Below, piece after piece: positions 8,864 through 18,414 of a DNA stretch of 64,000 bases. Source of the stretch: Galbibacter marinus (GTDB lineage Bacteria; Bacteroidota; Bacteroidia; Flavobacteriales; Flavobacteriaceae); contig NZ_AMSG01000017.1 of the NCBI RefSeq assembly GCF_000300875.1, forward strand, positions 1 through 64,000. Reading direction: 5' to 3'. Made by a program: the position numbers and the translations under genes. Under the pieces are notes generated by a model. That model ran no database searches, had not been told where the DNA came from, and saw only the letters and a list, made by a program, of their open reading frames with translations. Position 1 is the first letter of the stretch. Every line of letters starts with the position of its first letter.

Positions 8864-9313
8864 ATGATCTCAAAATCCTGTAAATATGCAATAAGGGCGA
8901 CTGTTTTTATTGCTTCCAAGGCCCGTCAGGACGTGAAACTGGGGATGAAGGAGATAGCTGCGGAGATTGAGGCCCCTGCCCCATTTACCGCCAAGATTCT
9001 TCAGATGCTCAACAAGAACAGGATAATCACTTCTCTAAAAGGTCCATATGGCGGCTTTTATTGTGAACAGGATCAGTTGGACCTCTCGGTACTGGAGATA
9101 GTGAATGCTGTGGATGGTCTTGCGGTTTTCCGAGAATGCATAATGGGGCTACACATCTGCTCTGACGAACATCCCTGCCCTTTGCACCACAAATACGCTG
9201 CGAACCGGGACAATTTGCTTAAGACATTTGAGGAGACAAGCATCAGGAGCCTTGCGGAAGATCTTTCCAAAGGCTTTGCTTTCATTAATAATCCTGGATA
9301 CGAGGGTATATAA
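8864..9313 (+). CDS. Rrf2 family transcriptional regulator (cysteine-containing)
   Basis: Rrf2 N-terminus MISKSCKYAIRATVFIAS; ECIMGLHICSDEHPCPLHH (C-x6-C-x5-C), as in Fe-S Rrf2 sensors. Confidence 0.9.
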   Translation: MISKSCKYAIRATVFIASKARQDVKLGMKEIAAEIEAPAPFTAKILQMLNKNRIITSLKGPYGGFYCEQDQLDLSVLEIVNAVDGLAVFRECIMGLHICSDEHPCPLHHKYAANRDNLLKTFEETSIRSLAEDLSKGFAFINNPGYEGI

Positions 9314-9382
9314 TACTCCTAACCACCTCTTTCCATTCATCCTTCTGCTTTATTCTCCAACTAATTTTTATAAAGGATATTC

Positions 9383-9413
9383 TTGTCTTTTATAGGAAAG
9401 CTCCTTATCTTTG
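9383..9413 (+). promoter_or_regulatory. Bacteroidota-type promoter TTG-N20-TATCTTTG
   Basis: TTG at 9383-9385, TATCTTTG at 9406-9413, upstream of the ATG at 9438. Confidence 0.6.
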
Positions 9414-9437
9414 TATAGAATTTAAAATCCTAAAGTC

Positions 9438-10067
9438 ATGGAAACCAAAAACAAACAAAAACGTAATTTATCAAAGATCATCGGCTTTTTTGGGCTACTC
9501 ATTGCGATGTTATTGCTTCCGCAAAATAGCTTTGCCCATTGCGATTCTTATGATGGCCCTGTTATTCAGGATGCCTTCAAGGCTTTGGAATCTGATAATG
9601 TGGAGCTGGTCTATAAATGGATCAGCGAAGACCAAGAGGCGGAGATCACCTCTCTTTTCAATAAAACCTTAAAGTACAAGAACAGGGATAAGGAGGTATA
9701 CCAACTTCTAGAGAAACATTTTCTGGAAACTCTGGTTCGTCTGCACCGAGAAGGAGAAGGGGCACCCTACACAGGTCTGAAACCGGCAGGCTCTACCAAG
9801 CAGATCATAGGTCTGACTGACACCGCAATCCTTGAAAAAGATCTTCCAACCCTTCTGAATAAGTTGAACAAGCATATCGGGAAGGTGATTAAGGAGAAGT
9901 ATGAAAAAGTGGCTGCTCTCTATGATGTGAGGGATGAATCTCCTGAAAAGGGTCGCGCTTATGTTGCTGCCTACGTAGATTACACCCATACCATCGAAGC
10001 GATCCATGCCCCACTGGAACACAACGAAGCTTCACATCCTGCCCAACGAACAGTACATAAGCATTAA
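9438..10067 (+). CDS. DUF6448-like exported protein
   Basis: Signal peptide followed by FAHCDSYDGPVIQDAFKALESDNVELVYKWI. Confidence 0.7.
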   Translation: METKNKQKRNLSKIIGFFGLLIAMLLLPQNSFAHCDSYDGPVIQDAFKALESDNVELVYKWISEDQEAEITSLFNKTLKYKNRDKEVYQLLEKHFLETLVRLHREGEGAPYTGLKPAGSTKQIIGLTDTAILEKDLPTLLNKLNKHIGKVIKEKYEKVAALYDVRDESPEKGRAYVAAYVDYTHTIEAIHAPLEHNEASHPAQRTVHKH

Positions 10068-10187
10068 AATTGCAGCCTCATTACCCGCTGGTTTCCCCAC
10101 CTCGATGAAAGAATCTAGAGAATGTAGTAAGTGTTGATCAGGCCAGATACCCCCTGAAGAGAAGAACTAATAAAAAAGTACAGAAAT

Positions 10188-10649
10188 ATGAAACAACGAA
10201 TAAACTACTCTAAATCAGCTCCGGAAGCCCTGGGAGGGATTATGGAAATGGAAAAATACGCTGCTTCCATCCTGGAGATGTCTTTAATAGAACTTGTAAA
10301 ATTAAGGGCATCACAAATTAATGGCTGTGCCTTCTGTATTGATATGCATACCAAGGATGCCAGGACAGCCGGGGAAACCGAACAACGGCTTTATACCCTG
10401 AGCGTTTGGAGGGAAACCCCGTTCTATAGCGAAAAAGAAAAGGCTGCCCTGGAATGGACTGAGGCACTCACCCTGATCTCAGAAAATGATGTTCCTGATA
10501 CGGTATATACAGCAGTAAGGGAGCACTTTGAGGAAGAGGAGCTCATCGCCCTGACCATTTGTATCAATGCGATCAACAGCTGGAACAGGCTGGCCATCAG
10601 TTTTCGTACCCCTGTGGGAACTTATCAGCCTGCAAAAGGCAAAATTTAA
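10188..10649 (+). CDS. carboxymuconolactone decarboxylase / AhpD-like protein
   Basis: NGCAFCIDMHTKDAR CxxC motif. Confidence 0.9.
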   Translation: MKQRINYSKSAPEALGGIMEMEKYAASILEMSLIELVKLRASQINGCAFCIDMHTKDARTAGETEQRLYTLSVWRETPFYSEKEKAALEWTEALTLISENDVPDTVYTAVREHFEEEELIALTICINAINSWNRLAISFRTPVGTYQPAKGKI

Positions 10650-10660
10650 GTATACGTACT

Positions 10661-11968
10661 ATGAACAATAAACCCAAAAAAACAGTCATCATAGGCGGGG
10701 GGTTCGCAGGAATCACCGCAGCCAATAACCTGAAGAACTCCAATACCGAGGTCACCATTATAGACAAGGCCAATCACCATCTTTTCCAACCCTTGTTATA
10801 CCAGGTGGCTACAGGAGCCCTTTCCCCCGGGGATATCGCGGCCCCTATTCGAGCCATCCTGGGTAAGAATTCCAAGATTCGGGTGGTACTAGGCGAGGTG
10901 AAAAAGATCCATCCCAGGAAAAAACACCTCAGTCTGGTCAATGGGAGAAAAATACCCTTTGACCAACTGGTGCTGGCACCAGGAGCCCAGTACAATTATT
11001 TTGGAAATGAAGAATGGCAGGAACATGCCCCAGGACTGAAGACCATCAGCGATGCCTTAAAAGTACGGGAACGTATTCTCCAATCCCTCGAGGAAGCTGA
11101 ACAACTCCAGGATCCCCAGCAACGGCAGATGCATCTGACCTACGTCATCATCGGGGGCGGTCCAACTGGTGTTGAAATGGCAGGAGCCATTGCGGAGATA
11201 GCCAAACGAACTATGCGTAACGGCTTTAAAAATGTCAAGGAAGAGGAGATACGGATCTTTCTTGTCGAGGCTGCTCCAAACATTCTAAATGGATTCCCAG
11301 AACCCCTGGGAGATAAAGGTAAAGATATGCTGGAAGAGCTGGGAGTAAAAGTGCTTAGAGGAACCCCGGTGGTAAAAATAGAACGAGATACAGTACACCT
11401 GAAGGTAGGAAGCATCCACAGTAGCAATATCATATGGGCTGCGGGAATAAAAGCTTCTCCCCTGCTGGATTCCCTCCAGGTGGAACAGGATCGACTTGGC
11501 CGGGTTTTCGTCAATGGCGACCTCAGCATTCCCGGATATCCAGATATTTTCGTACTAGGGGATGCAGCCCATTTCAAGGACCCCTCCGGAAAACCCCTAC
11601 CCGCCCTGGCATCAGTGGCCCGACAACAGGGAATTTATCTGGGAAAACAACTCGCCCGGAAAGAGAAAGGTAATTACCTACCTCCCCACTTCCGTTATAT
11701 CGATAAGGGAACCATGGCTACCATTGGAACAGCAAAAGCAGTAGCCAACATCAGGGGACTCAAGTTCAGTGGCTTCTTCGCCTGGGTACTTTGGTCAACC
11801 ATTCATATCCTCCTGCTGATCGGTTTCAGGAACAGAATAAATGTTTTTGTGGAATGGGTATGGAATTACATCACCAGGAAGAGAGGTGTTCAACTTATAA
11901 CCGACAGATCCAGATGCAGACATTGTAGTAATAATGAAGTTCAAGTGGGAAGAAAGAAGAGCATTTAA
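10661..11968 (+). CDS. ndh: NAD(P)/FAD-dependent oxidoreductase, type II NADH dehydrogenase-like
   Basis: KTVIIGGGFAGITAANNL, VIIGGGPTGVEMAGAI, FVLGDAAH. Start moved to the ATG at 10661, after the CMD stop. Confidence 0.9.
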   Translation: MNNKPKKTVIIGGGFAGITAANNLKNSNTEVTIIDKANHHLFQPLLYQVATGALSPGDIAAPIRAILGKNSKIRVVLGEVKKIHPRKKHLSLVNGRKIPFDQLVLAPGAQYNYFGNEEWQEHAPGLKTISDALKVRERILQSLEEAEQLQDPQQRQMHLTYVIIGGGPTGVEMAGAIAEIAKRTMRNGFKNVKEEEIRIFLVEAAPNILNGFPEPLGDKGKDMLEELGVKVLRGTPVVKIERDTVHLKVGSIHSSNIIWAAGIKASPLLDSLQVEQDRLGRVFVNGDLSIPGYPDIFVLGDAAHFKDPSGKPLPALASVARQQGIYLGKQLARKEKGNYLPPHFRYIDKGTMATIGTAKAVANIRGLKFSGFFAWVLWSTIHILLLIGFRNRINVFVEWVWNYITRKRGVQLITDRSRCRHCSNNEVQVGRKKSI

Positions 11969-12150
11969 AGAGAAATTTTAAATACAGAATATTCCGGAAC
12001 CTGAGATGGTTAAGATTTCCCATTACTGATCGTAATCTCTCGCCAGCTCTTAGGGCAAATAAAGAAGCTAGAATGAGTTTCGGCTGTGAAGCCTGGTTAT
12101 TTATTCCCATTTTTCGTTACGAGCCTGACCCGATATGGAATGATTAGCTA

Positions 12151-12424
12151 ATCGGGGGCGCTTTCTGTTCAATTAATATAGGATTAATGCTTATGTCATT
12201 GCTGAGATTATTGCCTATGTGAATTCTCCAGGCAGTTGCCAGTATAAACGAAGGAATGTGGGATGCAAGATTAACTGAATTTGCGCAGCAACCGGGAATG
12301 GATACCATTAAATGGTTACGTGTAACCGGGGATACCACTTTTGCTATAGGATTTTTTGCCTTAATATGGTTTGTTTTCTCACTTAAAAGTGGCAGAGAAG
12401 CAGAGAAAGAATTAAAAATTAAAA
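12151..12424 (+). pseudogene. norB: Nitric oxide reductase large subunit (NorB), C-terminal remnant with in-frame TGA
   Basis: SINIGLMLMSLLRLLPM*ILQAVASINEGMWDARLTEFAQQPGMDTIKWLRVTGDTTFAIGFFALIWFV; TGA at 12220-12222. No N-terminal two-thirds. Confidence 0.65.
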
Positions 12425-12427
12425 GCT

Positions 12428-12706
12428 ATGGATATTTACACAAAAATAATGGAGTTCCTCAAAAAACCCAAAGAAGAAACAAGGGACAGTGCACCCGAAG
12501 GTTTATGTGCAGTATGTTGGGGATATCAGGAATATGATAAGAAGATCCGAACCATCTTTGAAGACAAGCAAATCGATGTCAACAACCATTCCTATAAATA
12601 CATGCGGATCCAGAAAATCCTGAAAGAGCATATTGAAGGCATCAAATTGAAAGAAGGGGAAATACACGATTGTCCCACCTGCAGCGGGAAGGGAGCGAAT
12701 GAATAA
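12428..12706 (+). CDS. hypothetical protein with two CxxC motifs
   Basis: 92 aa; CAVCWGYQEYD and DCPTCSGKG. Confidence 0.6.
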   Translation: MDIYTKIMEFLKKPKEETRDSAPEGLCAVCWGYQEYDKKIRTIFEDKQIDVNNHSYKYMRIQKILKEHIEGIKLKEGEIHDCPTCSGKGANE

Positions 12707-12908
12707 ATTTATTCAGGACCAGGGGGGTATTTTAATAGTAGAAAATAGAAATCTTCGTAAAATAAATTAATGGTGAAACTAAAAATGCAAAATCCCATTT
12801 TAGGGGACTTGATTTATAAAAATAGCGAATCGTTCTAAATTTTCAGGAATAGTATAAGTAGTGAAGCTTTTTTATGCCGTATGTCTATAGGCTAAATATA
12901 TTCAAGTA

Positions 12909-13465
12909 TCATGAACCTGAGTACAAACGACTAAGGGTCTCTCTACTGACCCCCGAATACTCGGCAATATATTTTTTGGGCACTTTTTGTATTAGATTGG
13001 GATAATTGTTTGCAAATTCTTCATATCGCTGTTGTGGATTGCTAGACAGAAGAGAGATTATCCTTTGTTGCAGAGATAAACAGCCATTGGTGAGTTTAAC
13101 TCTAAAGAAATGCTCCATTTTAGGCAAAGTCAAAGCTAGCTTCTCTCTTCCTTCCAATGTAAGGCATAACACTTCCCCTGCTTCCATACATAGAACATTC
13201 ATAGTAGCTTGTTTTTGGTTGAAGTAGGCTATATAATCTGACATCCACCAATTTTTTATAGCAAATTGAACTATATGCTCTTTTCCATTTTCATCAAGGT
13301 AAAAAACCCTAAAGATTCCATGCAGAATTAGAAATTCATATTTTGCTTCTTCCCCTTGCTGGATTAGGTATTGGTTTTTTAAAATTTTTCTTGTCGTAAA
13401 AAAAGCTTAATTTGTTCAAATTCTTCATCTTTGATAGATGTAATATTTTCTATAAATCGTATGTT
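12909..13465 (-). pseudogene. Crp/Fnr family regulator, frameshifted
   Basis: C-terminal ORF ends in an HTH (VPKKYIAEYSGVSRETLSRLYSG). Upstream sequence continues the cNMP-binding fold (TTRKILKNQYLIQQGEEAKYEFLILHGIFRVFYLDENGKEHIVQF...) and jumps frame at A7 (13398-13404) to NIRFIENITSIKDEEFEQIKLF. Confidence 0.7.
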
Positions 13466-13653
13466 TTATACTACATCTACTTTTGAGCAATAGCAAAAAA
13501 ATAAGGTAATCTTCAAAAATACATATTTTAGAATACTGGTAATCTTAATGACCTTCTAAAGTTGGTTTAATGAGAGTTAATCATTACTCTAAAAACAATC
13601 TGATAATTCTGTTCAATTTATTGGTTCACTTACCTTAATTTTGTTGTTTTTAT

Positions 13654-14898
13654 TTGAATCAATTTTCAGGCCCTATGAACGTCCAAAAAAAGACAAATCA
13701 GGCTACCGCCTATAGCATATTAATCGGCATTAGTTTTGCACACTTGCTCAACGATTCTATACAATCTTTAATACCTGCCATTTATCCCCTTTTAAAGGAC
13801 GAATTCACCCTCTCGTTTGCTCAGATAGGTCTGATTCAGTTAACTTTTCAATTCACCGCAAGCATACTGCAACCCTTTGTTGGTGCCTATACTGATAAGC
13901 ACCCGCAACCCTACTCCATCGCTTTTGGAATGTTTTTATCCCTTGCAGGTTTAGTCTATATAGCATTTGCATCAGATTATACAGGAATATTACTTTCCGC
14001 AGCCCTAATAGGGGCGGGATCATCGGTATTCCACCCAGAATCTTCAAAATTGGCCAACATGGCCTCTGGTGGAAAACGTGGCCTAGCTCAGTCCATATTC
14101 CAAGTTGGTGGAAACACTGGCAGCGCAATAGGACCAGTTATCGCAGCAGCAATTGTTGTTGCGTATGGAAGAAATTATGCAGCCTATTTTGCCATATTCG
14201 CATTAGTAGCAATTGTGGTTCTAATTTACACAGGACGCTGGACTAAGAGAAAGCTAGAAGAATTTAAAACATTAAAGAAAAACACCCTCACAGAAGACTT
14301 CAATACCCATTTATCCAAAAAGATGGTATACAGGTCGGTAGGTATTCTTTTTGTGCTTATTTTTTCAAAGTACATTTATATGGCCAGTATAAGTAGTTAT
14401 TTCACCTTTTACCTCATTGAGAAATTTGATGTATCAGTCGCAGACTCCCAATTGTTTTTATTTGGTTTCCTTGCCGCGGCAGCTGTAGGAACCTTTTTCG
14501 GTGGCCCATTGGGCGATCGATACGGTAGAAAGTATGTCATATGGTTTTCAATACTTGGTGCAGCTCCATTCGCATTATTAATGCCTTATTTAGATAGTTT
14601 ATTCTTAACCTCTGCCTTTAGCATTATTATTGGTTTTATACTTTCATCGGCATTTCCAGCCATCATAGTGTATGCTCAAGAACTAATGCCTGGAAAAATT
14701 GGAATGATTTCTGGATTGTTCTATGGGCTTTCCTTTGGTATTGGAGGAATCATGGCTGCTCTACTAGGTGTTCTAGCGGATTATAAGGATATCTACTTTG
14801 TGTATTACCTGTGTTCGTTTATGCTACTTTTAGGTCTTGTTGCTTATTTCTTGCCTAACTTAAAATCCTTGGCAGAAAGCGACGCGGAATCAGCTTAA
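13654..14898 (+). CDS. fsr: MFS transporter, fosmidomycin-resistance (Fsr)-like
   Basis: SFAHLLNDSIQSLIPAIYPLLKDEF, GAGSSVFHPESSKLA, QVGGNTGSAIGP. Confidence 0.85.
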   Translation: MNQFSGPMNVQKKTNQATAYSILIGISFAHLLNDSIQSLIPAIYPLLKDEFTLSFAQIGLIQLTFQFTASILQPFVGAYTDKHPQPYSIAFGMFLSLAGLVYIAFASDYTGILLSAALIGAGSSVFHPESSKLANMASGGKRGLAQSIFQVGGNTGSAIGPVIAAAIVVAYGRNYAAYFAIFALVAIVVLIYTGRWTKRKLEEFKTLKKNTLTEDFNTHLSKKMVYRSVGILFVLIFSKYIYMASISSYFTFYLIEKFDVSVADSQLFLFGFLAAAAVGTFFGGPLGDRYGRKYVIWFSILGAAPFALLMPYLDSLFLTSAFSIIIGFILSSAFPAIIVYAQELMPGKIGMISGLFYGLSFGIGGIMAALLGVLADYKDIYFVYYLCSFMLLLGLVAYFLPNLKSLAESDAESA

Positions 14899-15047
14899 TT
14901 TAGGAGAAGCTTAATAGCATTGATAAATAAACACTTCTTAGAAATATCGATTTAAGAAGAATCCAGATTAAATTTCACTTTGTAGCTAAAAGTGCTTTTC
15001 ATCCCTAGAAAAGAAGCTGTATATTTGGTCGTTTTAAATCATACATT

Positions 15048-18000
15048 ATGCTAAGAAAGTTTCTTTGGATGCTGATAATTTGCACAGCTCCTATGTATCT
15101 TATTGCTCAAGAAAAAAAACAAAAAGACGAGCAATGGAATGTTTCAGATCCCTATACAGATCAATGGAATATCAAAGAAGTTCCCCTTAAAACCAATGAG
15201 GGTACTTGGATGAATCTCGATGTAAGTCCTGATGGGAAATTCATCGTATTTGACCTATTAGGCGACATCTATAAAATGCCTATTTCCGGTGGTAAGGCCA
15301 AAGCACTTCGCTCGGGAATGCCTTTTGAAATACAGCCAAGGTTCAGTCCTGATGGAAAGAAAATAGCATTCACTAGCGATGCTGGTGGAGGCGATAATAT
15401 ATGGATCATGGATGCCGATGGCAGACAGGCCAAACAACTGACAAAAGAAACCTTTAGATTATTAAATAATGCTGTTTGGACTGCTGATGGTAATTCAATC
15501 ATCGCCCGTAAACACTTTACCTCATCAAGATCATTAGGAGCTGGTGAGATGTGGCAGTACCATATCGCAGCAGAAGGTGGCTATCAATTAACAGAAAGGA
15601 AAAACGACCAACAGGATGTCAATGAACCTAGCACCTCCTCTGATGGACGCTATTTGTATTACAGTGAAGACATGTATCCAGGTGGATATTTCCAATACAA
15701 TAAAGACCCTAACTCACAGATATATGTAATCAAACGTTATGACCTCAAAACAGGCAAAACCATTACAGTTACAGGAGGACCGGGTGGAGCAGCAAGACCT
15801 CAGGTATCCCCTGACGGAAATCTTCTAGCTTTTGTTAAGCGCGTTAGAACTAAATCCGTATTGTTTATCCACGATTTAAACACTGGAGAAGAGTGGCCAG
15901 TTTATGATCAACTAAGTAAAGATCAACAAGAAGCTTGGGCTATATTTGGAGTATATCCAGGATTCGATTGGATGCCTAACAACAAAGAACTTGTTTTCTG
16001 GAGTGAAGGAAAAATTAAAAGAATCAATATTGAGGATTTAACCGTAAATGATATTCCATTTGAGGTAGATAATGTGATAAACATTGCTGAGACTCATTTA
16101 GTCCAGCACCCAGTATTTCAAGACACTTTCAAGGCTAAAGTTATCAGAAATGCGACCACTTCACCAGACGGAAAAACCTTGGTATTTAACGCTGTTGGAT
16201 ACCTTTGGAAGAAAAGCCTACCTAAGGGTAAACCTGTTAGATTAACACAAAGCCAAGAATTTGAATTCGAACCTTCATTTTCTCCTGACGGAAAACAGAT
16301 TGTTTATGTGACTTGGAGCGATAAGGATTTGTCCTCTGTTCGTAAATTATCCCTAGCAGATGGGTCTGTAACAGAATTAACCACTGAAAAAGGAATCTAC
16401 AGAAACCCCTCATTTTCAAATGATGGTAAAAAGATTGTCTTTGTAAAAAAGAGTGGAAACAACGATTTAGGACATACCTATGGTAAGGAATCAGGAATTT
16501 ATTTAATGTCATCCGAAGGTGAAAACATCAGAAAAATATACCATCAAGGTGACTTTCCAGTATTTAATCTCGATGATAGCCGCGTATTTATTCAAACTGG
16601 CGGTGCTATGATGGGTGGTATTACCAAAACCTTAAAAAGTATAGACCTTCATGGTGAGGATGAGCGAGTATTAGTGAGTTCTAAATACGCCAATAGATTG
16701 GTTCCTAGCCCCGATAACAAATGGATTGCTTTTACCAATTTACATAAAGCATACATTGCTCCACTTGTTTTAACTGGTCAAACTATTGAATTAGATCCTA
16801 AAACAAAGTCCGTTCCTGTTACTCAAATCACCAAAGATGCAGGACTGAATTTACATTGGTCAAATAATAGCCAAAACATTCACTGGACACTTGGAGACCA
16901 ATACTATACTAATGAAGTCTCACAACGGTTTACCTTTTTAGAGGACTCTCCAAAAAAGGTAGGGCCAATTACGGAAATAGGAATCACTATTGATCTAGAA
17001 GTAACAACAGATGTTCCTAGTGGCTCCATTGCATTTACAAATGCACATATTATCACCATGGAGGGTGATAAAGTAATTGAAAACGGGACGATCTTAATAC
17101 GCGAGAACAAAATTGAAAAAATAGGTTCTTCCGATGAGATAACCTTACCAGCTGATGCTAAAGTTTACGATCTACAAGGCAAAACCATCATGCCTGGTAT
17201 AGTAGATGCACATGCGCATATAGGCGCGTTTCGTTATGGATTAACGCCAGAGCAACATTGGCCATCATTTGCAAACCTAGCTTATGGTGTTACAACGGTA
17301 CACGATCCTTCAGCTTTGAGTGAAACCATTTTCAGTATGGCTGAATTGGTAAAAAGTGGAGATATGGTAGGCCCACGAATATTCTCAACAGGTATTATTC
17401 TCTATGGAGCAGATGGTGATTTCAAAGCCGAGATTAACGGTTTAGAGGATGCAAAATCCGCTATTCGTAGAACTAAAGCCTTTGGTGCTACATCTGTTAA
17501 GAGTTATAATCAACCTAGAAGAGAACAACGCCAGCAGATCATGCTGGCTGCCAAAGAATATGACATTAATGTGGTACCAGAGGGAGGAAGTACCTTTTAT
17601 CACAATATGACTATGATTATGGACGGTCATACAGGTGTTGAGCACAACATACCGATAGCCCCTATATACAAAGATGTTCTTACATTATGGGGTGAAAGTA
17701 ATACGGGTTATACCCCGACTCTCATTGTGAATTACGGTGGTATCAATGGTGAATATTATTGGTACGACAAAACCAACGTTTGGGAGAATGAAAAACTCTT
17801 AAATTTTACTCCAAGAGCATTAATTGATTCCAGGTCAAGACACCGAACTAAGATTCCAGACCAGGAGTATGAAAATGGACCAATCTTAGTTTCTCAAACT
17901 GTTAAAAAACTATCAGACGCAGGGGTTAAAGTAAATCTTGGTGCTCATGGGCAGCTTCACGGTTTAGGAGCACATTGGGAACTATGGCTGTTGCAAATGG

Positions 18001-18332
18001 GCGGTATGAGTAATTTTGAAGCCTTACAAGCAGCAACTATCAACGGTGCTCAGTACATTGGAATGGGAGAAGAAATCGGTTCCTTAGAAGAAGGTAAACT
18101 CGCGGATCTTATTGTATTAGAAAAAGACCCTTTAGAGGATATTTCGAACTCAAACACCATCATTTACACCATGGTCAATGGTAGGTTGTATGAGGCAGAA
18201 AACATGAATGAAATTGGAAATCACCCCAAAGAAAGAGGTGAGTTTTACTGGGAAAATTCAAAGAGTAATGCTGCTTTTCCATGGCATCAAAGTACGCATA
18301 GTTTTACAGCACCAGGCTGTAGTTGTCAGTAG
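15048..18332 (+). CDS. amidohydrolase fused to N-terminal TolB/PD40 beta-propeller, exported
   Basis: Repeated SPDGK blades, then PGIVDAHAHIGAFRYG, VPEGGSTFYHNMT, NLGAHGQLHGLGAHWEL, SLEEGKLADLIVL. Confidence 0.9.
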   Translation: MLRKFLWMLIICTAPMYLIAQEKKQKDEQWNVSDPYTDQWNIKEVPLKTNEGTWMNLDVSPDGKFIVFDLLGDIYKMPISGGKAKALRSGMPFEIQPRFSPDGKKIAFTSDAGGGDNIWIMDADGRQAKQLTKETFRLLNNAVWTADGNSIIARKHFTSSRSLGAGEMWQYHIAAEGGYQLTERKNDQQDVNEPSTSSDGRYLYYSEDMYPGGYFQYNKDPNSQIYVIKRYDLKTGKTITVTGGPGGAARPQVSPDGNLLAFVKRVRTKSVLFIHDLNTGEEWPVYDQLSKDQQEAWAIFGVYPGFDWMPNNKELVFWSEGKIKRINIEDLTVNDIPFEVDNVINIAETHLVQHPVFQDTFKAKVIRNATTSPDGKTLVFNAVGYLWKKSLPKGKPVRLTQSQEFEFEPSFSPDGKQIVYVTWSDKDLSSVRKLSLADGSVTELTTEKGIYRNPSFSNDGKKIVFVKKSGNNDLGHTYGKESGIYLMSSEGENIRKIYHQGDFPVFNLDDSRVFIQTGGAMMGGITKTLKSIDLHGEDERVLVSSKYANRLVPSPDNKWIAFTNLHKAYIAPLVLTGQTIELDPKTKSVPVTQITKDAGLNLHWSNNSQNIHWTLGDQYYTNEVSQRFTFLEDSPKKVGPITEIGITIDLEVTTDVPSGSIAFTNAHIITMEGDKVIENGTILIRENKIEKIGSSDEITLPADAKVYDLQGKTIMPGIVDAHAHIGAFRYGLTPEQHWPSFANLAYGVTTVHDPSALSETIFSMAELVKSGDMVGPRIFSTGIILYGADGDFKAEINGLEDAKSAIRRTKAFGATSVKSYNQPRREQRQQIMLAAKEYDINVVPEGGSTFYHNMTMIMDGHTGVEHNIPIAPIYKDVLTLWGESNTGYTPTLIVNYGGINGEYYWYDKTNVWENEKLLNFTPRALIDSRSRHRTKIPDQEYENGPILVSQTVKKLSDAGVKVNLGAHGQLHGLGAHWELWLLQMGGMSNFEALQAATINGAQYIGMGEEIGSLEEGKLADLIVLEKDPLEDISNSNTIIYTMVNGRLYEAENMNEIGNHPKERGEFYWENSKSNAAFPWHQSTHSFTAPGCSCQ

Positions 18333-18351
18333 CCTCTTTATAGTATAATAT

Positions 18352-18392
18352 AATTCACCCTCTAGGAATTTATGATTCTTAGAGGGTGAATT
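18352..18392. terminator. Bidirectional hairpin terminator
   Basis: AATTCACCCTCTA ... TAGAGGGTGAATT between convergent genes. Confidence 0.75.
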
Positions 18393-18414
18393 TATTTTAG
18401 TTAAACTATAAATT

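Noticed and set aside
10559-10660. 34-aa N-terminal extension of the NDH2 ORF
   Set aside because: Overlaps the CMD gene; the FAD-binding motif starts right after the ATG at 10661.
11895-12110. Minus-strand 71-aa ORF MGINNQASQPKLILASLFALRAGERLRSVMGNLNHLRFRN...
   Set aside because: Overlaps the ndh end, no family recognised; possibly a repeat remnant but unsupported.
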